Shown here one piece after another: positions 1 through 8,548 of a DNA stretch of 53,925 nucleotides. Below the pieces are notes generated by a model that saw only the letters and a list, made by a program, of their open reading frames with translations, was not told where the DNA came from and did not search any database. How positions within the stretch are numbered: the stretch's first letter is position 1; each line of letters begins with the position of its first letter. Position numbers and translations under genes: made by a program. The DNA is taken from the NCBI GenBank assembly GCA_023264735.1, contig JAHFVD010000028.1, positions 1-53,925 on the forward strand, given 5' to 3'. Source of the DNA: Mycobacterium sp. (GTDB taxonomy: Bacteria > Actinomycetota > Actinomycetes > Mycobacteriales > Mycobacteriaceae).

Positions 1-210
1 CACCCGGGTGATCGAACGTGAACTGGGTGAACAGCTTCCGAGGATCTGCTGATCGGTGACCACTACCAGTGGCCGGACGCCTGAGGTCCGGTGTGACTGC
101 TGATCTTTCGGCCCTGGTCGATGCGCATGATTCATCGACAACCAGGCCAAGGTCGTCTCTACTCCAACCGTCTGGCCGATCTGGCCGCACTGGTCGGCAA
201 GGCGCTGTAA
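1..210. other. Window edge, no gene assigned
   Basis: No complete gene is supported here. A plus-strand frame ends in a protein-like tail with a TAA at 208-210, and another frame from the left edge stops at 50-52. Both could be the C-terminal ends of a gene broken by frameshifts, or chance. I do not recognise a family. The downstream DNA to about 2.5 kb also contains decayed genes, so a degraded coding sequence is plausible. Confidence 0.3.
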
Positions 211-216
211 CAGTCG

Positions 217-1377
217 TCAGCGCGCGTCTGCCCAGAACGGCGGGCGGGCGACGTGTTCGGCGCGGTGGGCGCCGTCGGTGGTCGCCTTGGCCGACCACGC
301 GGTGCCCTCGCAGATCAGATCGTGCGGCACCGGAATCTGGTCGGGGAGCAGCTGTCCACCGGGTATCGCGTCGACGATCGCCTGGACCGGCAGCGGCGGG
401 GCCAGCGCGGCGGTATCGGGCAAGGTGGTGAGCGCGGCCGGGATCGGCGGGGCCGGTGCGGCCGCCGGAGCGGCGACGACCGGCACCGGAGCGGCCAGCG
501 GCATCGGGACCGGTGGCACCACGACAGGGACGGCGGCGGGCGGAACCGGAGCCGGCAGGACAGCCGCGGCGTCTTCGACCGGAGCGGCCATCGGCACCGC
601 GGCGGCATCTGGTGCCGCGGCGACCGGTTCCGAGGTCAGCGAGAACAGTTCGGGACCAGGGGCCGGGGCAGCGGCCACGGGTGCGGCCATCGGAGCGGGC
701 TCGACCGGCGCCACCGGGGGAGCTGCGGCAGCCTCCAGAGCGGGTGCGGCCTCTGGGATTGGCGCGGCTACCGGTGGGGCCGGTGCGATATCGGCCACCG
801 GGACGACATCGGTGACGGGTGCCGCGACGGGAGCCGGCGCTGCGGCCAGTGGTGCGGGGGCCTCGGCCGGGACGACTGGAACGACGGGCGCGGCTGCGGG
901 AAGCGCAACCGGGGCAGGAACAGGCGCGGCGGCCGGCAGCGGGGCCGCGACGGGTGCAGCGACCGGAACGGGGGCGGCAGGCACGGCGGGCACCACCACC
1001 GGAGCAGGGACCACCGGCATCGGCAGCGCGGCCACCGGGACAACGGGCACCGCAGCCGGGGGGACCGGAGTCAGGGCGCTGTCGGTGATCGGGGCGGCAG
1101 CAACGGGCATCGCATCCATGGGCGCCGCCACCGCCGCGGGAGCCGCGACAGGAACCGGTGCGGCCGCGTCGGGGACTACGACGCCGACGACGGAGGCCGC
1201 GCTTCCGAGCATGTCCGGCACGGCCGTCGGCGAGGACGCGAACTGTTCAATGATGCTGCCGCAGGGCACACCCGGGCTTGGCGCTGCACCGGCAAGCGGA
1301 CCGGAAATGCAGCTCAGCAGGATCAGAGCCGCGCTGCCGACCGACACGGCCGCGGGGCGGTGGATGTTCGGCGACAC
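217..1377 (-). CDS. Ala/Pro-rich secreted protein
   Basis: Predicted exported protein of 386 residues, function unknown. The GTG at 1377 follows a GGGGAAG ribosome site and is preferred over an upstream TTG at 1437. Residues 1-35 form a signal peptide (basic start, hydrophobic stretch, cleavage near AGAAP). Most of the rest is low-complexity Pro/Ala/Val built on PVAAP/APVAAP-like units, which suggests an extended envelope-spanning or surface segment. The last ~45 residues are less biased (a DLIC-EGTAW stretch) and may be the functional end. Large open frames on the opposite strand mirror the GC-biased repeats and are not genes. Confidence 0.7.
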   Translation of the reverse strand: MSPNIHRPAAVSVGSAALILLSCISGPLAGAAPSPGVPCGSIIEQFASSPTAVPDMLGSAASVVGVVVPDAAAPVPVAAPAAVAAPMDAMPVAAAPITDSALTPVPPAAVPVVPVAALPMPVVPAPVVVPAVPAAPVPVAAPVAAPLPAAAPVPAPVALPAAAPVVPVVPAEAPAPLAAAPAPVAAPVTDVVPVADIAPAPPVAAPIPEAAPALEAAAAPPVAPVEPAPMAAPVAAAPAPGPELFSLTSEPVAAAPDAAAVPMAAPVEDAAAVLPAPVPPAAVPVVVPPVPMPLAAPVPVVAAPAAAPAPPIPAALTTLPDTAALAPPLPVQAIVDAIPGGQLLPDQIPVPHDLICEGTAWSAKATTDGAHRAEHVARPPFWADAR

Positions 1378-1491
1378 GCTTCCCCGTCCATGATGATCTT
1401 GATTGGTTAACAAGACGGTAGCGGGTTGCGCGGTCAAAACAAGGTCGTGCCGATTCCTTTATGAAACCGATACGGTTGCGTATCAACGAGT

Positions 1492-1589
1492 TCAGTGTTG
1501 CGCGGCGCGTTCGGCCACCAGCGGGCGATCCAGCCGGTCGACGTAGCGACCATGTGATCGTCGACCGAGATCAGGACCAGGTCATTCAT
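1492..1589 (-). pseudogene. Amidohydrolase-like gene remnant
   Basis: The minus-strand ATG at 1587-1589 has a good upstream GAGGAG and opens with LVLISVDDHMV, the typical start of mycobacterial amidohydrolase-2 family proteins (normally about 400 residues). Directly after this the frame shifts, and a second frame gives a C-terminus-like end (DRLDRPLVAERAAQH, then TGA at 1492-1494). I infer that almost the whole middle of the gene was deleted, leaving about 14 N-terminal and 18 C-terminal codons. It follows the SDR remnant on the same strand, so the two were probably an operon. Confidence 0.5.
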
Positions 1590-1597
1590 CTCCACGT

Positions 1598-2537
1598 TCA
1601 GCTCCTCTGCTTCTGCGGTTCAGGGAACTCGATCTCGGCACCACCGGGCATGGGGCTTACGCCGAGGCGGTCGCAGACCTCCAGGACTTCATCGACGATC
1701 GAGGTCGGCACGATGAACTTCTCGGTGGCCGATATCTGCTCGAGGTGTTCGGCGATGTCCTCGGCCGCGGGCTCGGTACCGGCGTCGGCCAGCCAGCCGT
1801 CGCTGAGCCCGACGAACGCGCGGGCATACCGTCCCGCGCAGGCCGAGTAGTTGCGGTGCGTGAAAGTGCAAGCCCTACTTGCCAAGAACACCACAAGCGG
1901 CACCACCAGTTCGGGCCGGATCGCGCGCATAAAACCCGATTCGGCGAGGAACTTCTCGTCGCCCACCGTCTCGGTGACCATCCGTGAAAAGCCGGTCGGC
2001 AACACGGCGTTGGCCAGGATGCCATGCGCTTCACCTTCGATCGCAATGACATTCGTCAACCCGATCAAGCCCGTCTTGGCCGCGGCGTAATGCGCCTCCA
2101 TCGGCTGCCCGAAGACTCCCGCCGAGGAGGAGATGAACACGAACCGGCCGCCGCCGTTGGCCTTCATCACCCGATAGGCGGGCTTGGCCAGGTGGAAACC
2201 ACCATCGAGGTGGACCCGCAGCATCCGGCTCCAGTCGTCGTGGGAGAGGTCCTCGAAGGCAACGCTGCCGAAGATGCCCGCATTGCTGACGACGGCATCG
2301 AGGCGGCCGAACGCAGTCACCGCCGTGTCGACGATCGCGGCGCCGCCCGCCGGCGGCGATGATCTCGTCGACCACCGAGTCGGCGACAGCGGCATCCACA
2401 CCGTCGCCGCGGATGGTGGACCCGATGTCGTTGACGACGACGGCGGCGCCCCGCTTGGCCACATCGAGTGCGTAGAGCCGGCCGAGTCCACGGCCTGCGC
2501 CGGTCACGATCACTGCTTGACCGGTGAAATCGATCAT
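1598..2537 (-). pseudogene. SDR oxidoreductase, broken by internal deletion
   Basis: Classical short-chain dehydrogenase/reductase. From ATG 2537 the first frame gives a Rossmann start with TGAGRGLG (NAD(P) site) down to DEIIAAGG near 2345. The sequence then continues in another frame as GAAIVDTAVTAFGRLDAVVSNAGIF, with the NAG motif and an active-site S...Y-AAAK segment. About a dozen codons expected between AAGG and the IVDT helix are missing, and the net loss is not a multiple of three. The family members I know read through this point, so I call it a deletion-frameshift pseudogene. A sequencing error alone would not explain the missing codons. Confidence 0.7.
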
Positions 2538-2623
2538 GTCATCACCTTTGTCATTTCGGTGCTGATGCGACCCCCGGTGCCGCGAACAGGGCAGTTGACT
2601 GCCCCCCAGCCGAACTCTACGGT

Positions 2624-2643
2624 GGAACAGATATTTGGTCAAC
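2624..2643 (+). promoter_or_regulatory. Candidate regulator site upstream of VWA gene
   Basis: GGAACAGATATTTGGTCAAC lies about 30 bases before the VWA start. Its first 14 bases recur, inverted and with one change, at 4366-4379 before the ATPase gene. Its last 14 bases recur with two changes at 17275-17288 before the double-TetR gene. The repetition suggests a shared operator; binding is inferred only. Confidence 0.4.
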
Positions 2644-2671
2644 AAGTCCATTGGTGGACGTGAGAGGGCAG

Positions 2672-4348
2672 ATGGCTGACGACGATCGACTCGCTCGCCT
2701 GGCCGTGATCGCGTCGGCGCTGGCCGGTCACGTCGTGGTCGTCGCCCCTGCCGAGTCCGGCGCGCCGCCGTGGACGGACGGGCAGAGCATCTTCGTCGAT
2801 CCCGCGGCCGCCCAGCGCGCCACCATCGAGGCGATTGCCGTTCAGGCCTCGCTGATCGCGGCGGACAGCCTCGACGTCGACATCGTCAAGACGCTCACCA
2901 GGAACCGGAAGGTGGCCGCACGCTATCTCGCCGTCGAGGGGCATCGCGCACTGCTGGCCAACGCCGACATCCTGCCCGGCACCCTGGCATCCCTGGCCGA
3001 CACCGCAGTAGCCAGCCGAAGCCACTCCGCCGCGGAGTCATTGGCGATCGCGATCGGCTCGGCGCCGATCGCGGACGCACCCGCGCACTTCGGTGTCCTC
3101 CGGCCCAAGCAGCTGCTGGCGGTCATCGGGCGTGCGGCGAAGGCGGTGGACCACAACACAATCGGCCATGTCCCGCGAAGCCAGGGCAAACGCGAACTCG
3201 AGGAGCTCGACGACGGCGAATTGCCAACGGGTGAAGACGATCCCGATATGTTCACCAGTCCGGTCGGTGGCGGCGGCTTCATCGGGAAATGGCTCAAGAA
3301 GCTGCTGTCGTCGACCCGTGCGGGCAGCTCCGGTGGCGGGCCGCCGGGAGCGGATTCGCCCACCCATCGCGCCAATTCGGTCAACCGCGGGGCCAACGCG
3401 GTGTCATCGAGCGCATCGGCCGCAACCGAGGACGGTGCGGATGCCAAGTCGGGTGGCGTGACCTACCCGGAGTGGGATGTCAATCAGAAGAAGTACCGCC
3501 CGGACTGGTGCGCCGTGCGCGAGGTCGAACCGCGGATCGAGCCCACAGCGTCGGCCGCCATCGACGACGCCATCGCGTTTCGGCGGCCGCTGGCCCGCCT
3601 CGGCATGGGCCTGCACCGCCGGCATCGGCAGGCCCAGGGCGATGACATCGACATCGACGCTGCCGTGGCGCTGAGGGTGGAGGTCATGGCGGGTTCGGTG
3701 CCCGATGAATCGGTGTACCTCGACAGCCTGCGCCGCCGCCGGGACCTTTCGGTGCTGGTGTTGCTCGACGTATCGGGATCATCCGCCGAGGCGGGCACGG
3801 TCGGCAAGACCGTTCACGAGCAGCAGCGTGCCGCCGCGGGCAACCTCGTCGTCGCGCTGTATGACCTCGGCGATCGCGTCGCCCTGTATGGCTACAACTC
3901 CCAGGGCCGTGCGGCGGTGAATCTCATTCCGATCAAACGGATGGACGAGCATCTGGACAGCCGCGTTCTGCGCAGGCTCAACAGTGTGCAGCCCGCGGCG
4001 TACTCACGCCTGGGCGCTGCCATCCGGCACGGCAGCCGGGTGCTCGAGGAGCGCGGCGGTACCTCGCGGCGACTCCTCGTCGTGTTCTCGGATGGCCTTG
4101 CCTACGACCACGGTTACGAGCGCGGATACGGCGCCGCCGATGCGCGCCGTGCGCTGACGGAAGCCCGCAGGCGGGGGACAGGCTGTGTATGTCTGACCGT
4201 CGGCGCGAACGTCGACACGGCCTCGCTTCGCAGCGTCTTCGGCAGTACCGCACACGCCATGGTGGGTCGCCCTGAGCAGCTCACGGGCGTTATCGGCCCG
4301 CTATTCCGGTCGGCGGTCCGCGCCGCCGAAGTCCGGCGGCGTGTGTGA
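2672..4348 (+). CDS. VWA-domain protein, NorD/CbbO-like
   Basis: Soluble protein of about 558 residues with a C-terminal von Willebrand A domain. The metal site (MIDAS) is seen as LLDVSGSS near residue 365, followed by a core ending in LLVVFSDG. The N-terminal half is helical, then comes a Gly/Ser-rich linker (about residues 205-250). Such proteins pair with MoxR-type AAA+ ATPases (NorQ/NorD, CbbQ/CbbO) and help insert cofactors or remodel target enzymes; the partner ATPase is the next gene. ATG 2672 follows AGAGGG; GTG codons at 2654 and 2660 are alternatives. The client is unknown, and no nitric-oxide reductase or Rubisco genes are nearby. Confidence 0.8.
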   Translation: MADDDRLARLAVIASALAGHVVVVAPAESGAPPWTDGQSIFVDPAAAQRATIEAIAVQASLIAADSLDVDIVKTLTRNRKVAARYLAVEGHRALLANADILPGTLASLADTAVASRSHSAAESLAIAIGSAPIADAPAHFGVLRPKQLLAVIGRAAKAVDHNTIGHVPRSQGKRELEELDDGELPTGEDDPDMFTSPVGGGGFIGKWLKKLLSSTRAGSSGGGPPGADSPTHRANSVNRGANAVSSSASAATEDGADAKSGGVTYPEWDVNQKKYRPDWCAVREVEPRIEPTASAAIDDAIAFRRPLARLGMGLHRRHRQAQGDDIDIDAAVALRVEVMAGSVPDESVYLDSLRRRRDLSVLVLLDVSGSSAEAGTVGKTVHEQQRAAAGNLVVALYDLGDRVALYGYNSQGRAAVNLIPIKRMDEHLDSRVLRRLNSVQPAAYSRLGAAIRHGSRVLEERGGTSRRLLVVFSDGLAYDHGYERGYGAADARRALTEARRRGTGCVCLTVGANVDTASLRSVFGSTAHAMVGRPEQLTGVIGPLFRSAVRAAEVRRRV

Positions 4349-4359
4349 TGACCCAATGC

Positions 4360-4387
4360 TTGAAACAAACATCTGTTCCGCTATACG
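4360..4387 (+). promoter_or_regulatory. Promoter with embedded operator-like motif
   Basis: TTGAAA (4360-4365) and TATACG (4382-4387) are separated by 16 bases, a fair sigma-A type promoter for the ATPase gene starting at 4426. The spacer holds CAAACATCTGTTCC (4366-4379), the reverse complement of the motif before the VWA gene. A regulator bound there would sit between the -35 and -10. Inferred from sequence only. Confidence 0.45.
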
Positions 4388-4425
4388 CTGCGAACCACCG
4401 CAGCGAGGCGGGGAAGGAACATTGA

Positions 4426-5262
4426 GTGGTCGCGGATAAGCTCGAGCACCAGAACGGGGCCGCCTACCTCCCTGATGGGGAGCGGCCCTACTACCAGCCT
4501 GTTGTAAACGAGGAGACCGTCTTCAAGGCGGCCTACCGCCAAGGGCTTTCGCTGCTGCTCAAGGGGCCCACCGGCTGCGGCAAGACCAGGTTCGTCGAGG
4601 CGATGGCCCATGATCTCGGCCGACCGCTGATCACGGTGGCCTGCCATGACGATCTGACGACCGCTGATCTGGTCGGCCGCTATCTCTTGCGTGGCGACGA
4701 AACGGTGTGGGTCGACGGCCCGCTGACGCGCGCGGTGCGCGAGGGTGCGATCTGCTACCTCGACGAGGTCGTCGAGGCGCGCCAGGACACCACGGTCGTG
4801 CTGCACCCACTCGCCGACTACCGTCGCCAGTTGCCCATCGAGCGCCTTGGCGTGACGCTGGACGCCGCGCCCGGTTTCGGTCTAGTCGTTTCGTACAACC
4901 CCGGCTACCAGAGCGTGTTGAAGGATCTGAAGGACTCCACCCGGCAGCGCATGGTGGCCATCGAATTCGGCTTCCCCACACCGGAAATCGAAGAGGGCAT
5001 CGTGGTTCACGAGGCAGGCGTTGAACGCGCGATGGCCGCCGAACTGGTGCGCTTCGGGCAAGCGGTGCGCAGGCTGGAGACCGGTGGGCTTCGCGAGGTG
5101 GCCTCGACGCGGGTGCTGATCGCGGCCGGCCGGCTCATCGCGGAGGGCCTGTCGATGCGCGAGGCGGCGCGCGCGGCCATCGCGGGTCCGCTCACCGACG
5201 ATGCGGTCGTCGGACGTGGCCTCGCCGAAATGATCGACGTCTACTTTTCCGTATCCGACTGA
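4426..5262 (+). CDS. MoxR/NorQ-family AAA+ ATPase
   Basis: ATPase of 278 residues. Walker A is GPTGCGKT (residues 47-54), Walker B is ICYLDEV (near 110), and a sensor-1 Asn lies in the SYNPGYQ segment. Length and layout match the CbbQ/NirQ/NorQ branch, which forms ring complexes with VWA proteins and activates metalloenzymes. The GTG start has a strong GGAAGGA eight bases upstream. It follows the VWA gene after 77 bases, with its own likely promoter, and is 12 bases before the binding-protein gene, so genes from here to the P450 probably form one transcript. A role in maturing the downstream P450 or AveC-like protein is inference. Confidence 0.88.
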   Translation: MVADKLEHQNGAAYLPDGERPYYQPVVNEETVFKAAYRQGLSLLLKGPTGCGKTRFVEAMAHDLGRPLITVACHDDLTTADLVGRYLLRGDETVWVDGPLTRAVREGAICYLDEVVEARQDTTVVLHPLADYRRQLPIERLGVTLDAAPGFGLVVSYNPGYQSVLKDLKDSTRQRMVAIEFGFPTPEIEEGIVVHEAGVERAMAAELVRFGQAVRRLETGGLREVASTRVLIAAGRLIAEGLSMREAARAAIAGPLTDDAVVGRGLAEMIDVYFSVSD

Positions 5263-5274
5263 TCAGGAGACTGC

Positions 5275-6393
5275 ATGTCCTACGAAAGCACTGCGGAGCC
5301 GATCAAGGTCGGTTACCTGATGGACTTCACGCTGCCGCCGGGCTTTCCGGAAGAACTGTTGTCGTCGTTCACCCGCTGCTTCGACCTCGTCTTCGAAGAG
5401 GCCATCGCGGACGGCGTTATCGACCGGCCGGTTCAGATGATCTACAAGGAAGTCGAGGGCCTGCCGAAGGGCAGCGTCAAGGCCGTGATCGACGCCTACG
5501 GCGAACTCGTCGACGAGGGCTGCCTGGTGGTGTTCGGGCCGAATATCACCGACAACTGCGTGCCGGTCCGTGAGTCGATCGAGGAGCGTTTCAAGGTTCC
5601 CGCGATCAGCGTGACGGGCACCGACGACTGGCTCGGTGAGTGGACGTTCGCCTTCCCCCAGGGCTCGATGACCGACGAGCCGATTTTCATCGCCGACCTG
5701 ATCGCCAAGCGGGGACTCACCGAGATCGGCGTGCTGGTCGAACAGAGCCTGATCGGCGAAAGCTATCTGAAGAACCTGCGAAGCGCGTGCCGCCGCGAGG
5801 GTATTCGCATCGTGGCCGAAGCTGCGATCGCGCAGACCGCGCAGGACATCGATGAGGCCGTCCGCTCGCTGCACCAGGCGAAGGCCGAGGCCATCGTGCA
5901 CCTCGGCTTCGGGTTCGGGATCGTGTTCATCAACCCTGTCCTGGAAGCACTCGACTGGGATCCGCCGCGGTTCACCACCACCGCATTCCAGAACGCGTGG
6001 GTCAACCCGATCATGTGGAACGCCTTCATGGGTTGGGTCGGGGTCGACCAATACGACGAGGGCAACCCGATCGGCCAGGCCTGGCTGGACCGCTACGCCA
6101 CGCGCTACGACGGCAGCCGCCCCGAGTATTGCGTGACAGTGGTCAACCACGATGTGGCCGCCACACTTGTGCGCGCCTTCGCCGACTCGCATCCGCTGAG
6201 CCCGCGCGGCGTCAAGGAGGCGTTGGAACGGGTCAAGATGCTGCCGGCCGCGTCGGGCGCGCCGGGAACCCGGGTGTCCCTTGGCAAGTGGACGCGACGC
6301 GCGTGGATGGGGTCGGGATACCTGGTGGCGCGCACGCTGGACGCCGACGGTGTGAACTCGCATCTCGTAGATCGTTTCGGAGGGGAAGGCTGA
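5275..6393 (+). CDS. Type I substrate-binding-like protein without signal peptide
   Basis: Protein of 372 residues with the two-lobed fold of branched-chain amino-acid/amide binding proteins (Peripla_BP type I): IKVGYLMDF at the start, VVFGPNITDN and IGVLVEQSLIGESYL further on. Unlike ABC transporter binding proteins it starts directly in the fold, with no signal peptide or lipobox, and no permease or ATPase of an ABC system lies nearby. It is therefore probably cytosolic, a ligand sensor or small-molecule carrier. ATG 5275 has an AGGAG site. The next gene starts one base after its stop, so translation is likely coupled. Confidence 0.75.
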   Translation: MSYESTAEPIKVGYLMDFTLPPGFPEELLSSFTRCFDLVFEEAIADGVIDRPVQMIYKEVEGLPKGSVKAVIDAYGELVDEGCLVVFGPNITDNCVPVRESIEERFKVPAISVTGTDDWLGEWTFAFPQGSMTDEPIFIADLIAKRGLTEIGVLVEQSLIGESYLKNLRSACRREGIRIVAEAAIAQTAQDIDEAVRSLHQAKAEAIVHLGFGFGIVFINPVLEALDWDPPRFTTTAFQNAWVNPIMWNAFMGWVGVDQYDEGNPIGQAWLDRYATRYDGSRPEYCVTVVNHDVAATLVRAFADSHPLSPRGVKEALERVKMLPAASGAPGTRVSLGKWTRRAWMGSGYLVARTLDADGVNSHLVDRFGGEG

Positions 6394-6394
6394 G

Positions 6395-7531
6395 ATGACC
6401 ACCCAGGAGTCCACGCCACCGCCTGCGCCAGCCGAATCACCGACCCCGCCGCGCACCGGCCCGAATTGGGGCCGGGTGATCGCACTGCTGGCCTGGCTCG
6501 GCTTCCTCGGGTTGTTCCTCGCGGTCGGGCGTACCGCTGTCGACCCGCGGGTGGCCAACCCGAACGTGGAGGGGCGGCCCCGTCCGGTCGAGTTCTTGAA
6601 CGGCTGGGATCACTGGCAGCTCGTCCCGCAGATCGGCGCCGCGATCATGGTGGTGGGGCTCACCGTCGTCTTCATCCGCGGCTGGCGCAAGAACCCCGGC
6701 AGCCCGGTACTGATGATGGTCCTGGTCACCACGCTCATCGTGTGGCAGGACCCGATCATGAACTGGTCGCCGTATGCCGTGTACAACCCGGCACTGCTGC
6801 ACTGGCCGGAGTCTTGGTACCTGATCATGATGTCGCCGACCGTCGAACCCTTCATCGTGTTCGGTTATGTCACTTTCTATTTCGGCCCGTACTTCCCGGC
6901 CATCTGGATTCTGCGCAAGCTTCAGGCGAGATGGGGCCCGGAGTCGTTCGTGACCAGGCACCCGCTGATCAGCCTCGGTGCACTGGTACTGGTCATCGGC
7001 TTCATCTTCGACGCCATGCTGGAGATCAGCCTGGTGCGCACCGGTCTGTATATCTACTCGCAGGCGATTCCGTGGGGAACGCTGTTCGCCGGCACCACTT
7101 TCCAGTTCCCGCTGCTGTGGGAGTCGCTGTCGGTGACATTCGTGATGATCCCGGCGGCGATCCTCGTCTACCGCGATGACACCGGGAAGTCGGTGGCGGA
7201 GAAGCTCGCCGCGAAGGCCAAGCTGTTCCCGAGGAAGCCGGTGCTCGGCACGTTCCTGGTGATGTTCGCGATCATCAATGTGTCGTATTTCGCCTACGGC
7301 GGGTGGTTCTGGGTGATCAAGGCGACCGGCGCCGCGACGTCGGTGGCGTGCCCGTGGCCGTTCCCGGAAGCCAAGGTGTACGACCCGCAAGGTTTCTACC
7401 GGGCGAACGGCGCCGAAGGCCCCTACTCGGTCGGCAAGTGGTCCACCTGGCAGCAGGGGCCGTCACGAAACACCGACGTCGAACTCGGCTCGACGAGCGA
7501 TCGTTGCGCCACAGGGAACGCCAATGGGTGA
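6395..7531 (+). CDS. AveC-like (spirocyclase family) membrane protein
   Basis: Integral membrane protein of 378 residues with about seven hydrophobic helices (near residues 28-48, 80-98, 108-122, 150-175, 190-212, 230-255, 285-310). A Pro-rich cytosolic start and a polar C-terminal tail flank them. Trp/Pro-rich loops (NGWDHWQ, WQDPIMNWSPY, HWPESWY) resemble mycobacterial proteins annotated as AveC-family; Streptomyces AveC acts in avermectin spiroketal formation. The substrate here is unknown. Placement between a binding-like protein and an SDR plus P450 suggests a lipid, steroid or polyketide substrate. Its last 8 bases overlap the SDR start. Confidence 0.65.
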   Translation: MTTQESTPPPAPAESPTPPRTGPNWGRVIALLAWLGFLGLFLAVGRTAVDPRVANPNVEGRPRPVEFLNGWDHWQLVPQIGAAIMVVGLTVVFIRGWRKNPGSPVLMMVLVTTLIVWQDPIMNWSPYAVYNPALLHWPESWYLIMMSPTVEPFIVFGYVTFYFGPYFPAIWILRKLQARWGPESFVTRHPLISLGALVLVIGFIFDAMLEISLVRTGLYIYSQAIPWGTLFAGTTFQFPLLWESLSVTFVMIPAAILVYRDDTGKSVAEKLAAKAKLFPRKPVLGTFLVMFAIINVSYFAYGGWFWVIKATGAATSVACPWPFPEAKVYDPQGFYRANGAEGPYSVGKWSTWQQGPSRNTDVELGSTSDRCATGNANG

Positions 7532-8531
7532 GCTTCGCACGGTCGTCATCACCGGCGCCGCCCGCGGTCTGGGGTTCGCCTCGGCGGTACGGCTGTACCG
7601 CGAAGGCTGGCGGGTGGTGGCCGCCATGCGCACACCTGACCGGGGCATACCGTTGCTCCGCGAAGCGACGGGTGCGGGCGAGGACGATGATCGCCTGATC
7701 GGTGTTCAGCTCGACCTGATGGACATGGACTCAGTTGTGAACGCCGCCAAGTCAATTGAGGAACGGGTGGGTGCGCCCTATGCGCTCGTGCACAACGCAG
7801 GCATCTCGTCGGCGGGGATGGCCGAGGAGACCGACGTGGAGTTGTGGCAGCGGATGTTCGCCACCCACGTGATCGGCCCCGTCGCATTGACCAATGCGCT
7901 GTTGCCGTCGATGCGGGCCGCGGGGGAGGGCCGGATCGTTCTGGTATGCAGCTCGGCCGGGGTGCGAGGACAGCCGGCTACGGCGCCATACTCGGCCAGC
8001 AAGGGCGCCATGGAGCGGTGGGGCGAATCGCTGGCGTCCGAGATCGCACCGTTCGGGCTCGGCGTGACGGTGTTGATCACCGGCACCTACGACACCGAGA
8101 TCATCACCGATGCCGGCACCACCGACGACCGTGACTTCGGCGGTCCGTACGCCCGGCTGCACCAGACGATGAACACCCGGGGGCGCTTCGCCATGAAACT
8201 GGCAAGGTCGCCGGAGCGGTTCGCCGACGGGCTGGTCAAGGAACTGGCCGACCGCAGCCCATTCCGCCGTCGGGCGGTCGGGCCGGATGCGTCGATGTTG
8301 TTGGTGTCCCACAGATTCCTGCCGTCGTCGGGTATGCATCACATGTCGAGGATCGTTTTGGGCATCCCCAGGCAGGGCTCGATGCGCAACGGCGCGTATC
8401 CCCTGACAGCGACACAGAAGGCGATGGTGTTCGCCATGAAAGTCATCCCGCAGCCGGTGATGCAACGCATCGTCGCGGCGGCGGCCAAACGTTCAGCGGC
8501 GAAACAGCCACCGCAGCAACAGACTGACTGA
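7524..8531 (+). CDS. SDR-family oxidoreductase
   Basis: Short-chain dehydrogenase of 335 residues. The nucleotide site is TGAARGLG (residues 10-17), NAG appears near residue 90, and the catalytic Ser/Tyr/Lys are in CSSAG and APYSASKGA. It is longer than the usual ~250 because of a C-terminal extension of about 85 residues that ends in a Gln-rich tail. ATG 7524 lies inside the end of the AveC-like gene (ATGGGTGA overlap), indicating coupled translation. It probably oxidises or reduces an alcohol/ketone on the same substrate as the P450 that follows 17 bases later; the substrate cannot be told from sequence. Confidence 0.85.
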   Translation: MGELRTVVITGAARGLGFASAVRLYREGWRVVAAMRTPDRGIPLLREATGAGEDDDRLIGVQLDLMDMDSVVNAAKSIEERVGAPYALVHNAGISSAGMAEETDVELWQRMFATHVIGPVALTNALLPSMRAAGEGRIVLVCSSAGVRGQPATAPYSASKGAMERWGESLASEIAPFGLGVTVLITGTYDTEIITDAGTTDDRDFGGPYARLHQTMNTRGRFAMKLARSPERFADGLVKELADRSPFRRRAVGPDASMLLVSHRFLPSSGMHHMSRIVLGIPRQGSMRNGAYPLTATQKAMVFAMKVIPQPVMQRIVAAAAKRSAAKQPPQQQTD

Positions 8532-8548
8532 CATCTCAAGGAGTGCTA

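Noticed and set aside
253..1410. Two long plus-strand Gly/Arg- and Gly/Ala/Thr-rich open frames
   Set aside because: They mirror the GC-rich Ala/Pro repeats of the minus-strand secreted protein; no ribosome sites, no domain, extreme composition.
2672..5262. Nitric-oxide reductase or Rubisco activation locus (norD/norQ, cbbO/cbbQ)
   Set aside because: Only the ATPase and VWA types match; no nor or cbb structural genes are present, so the specific names were not used.
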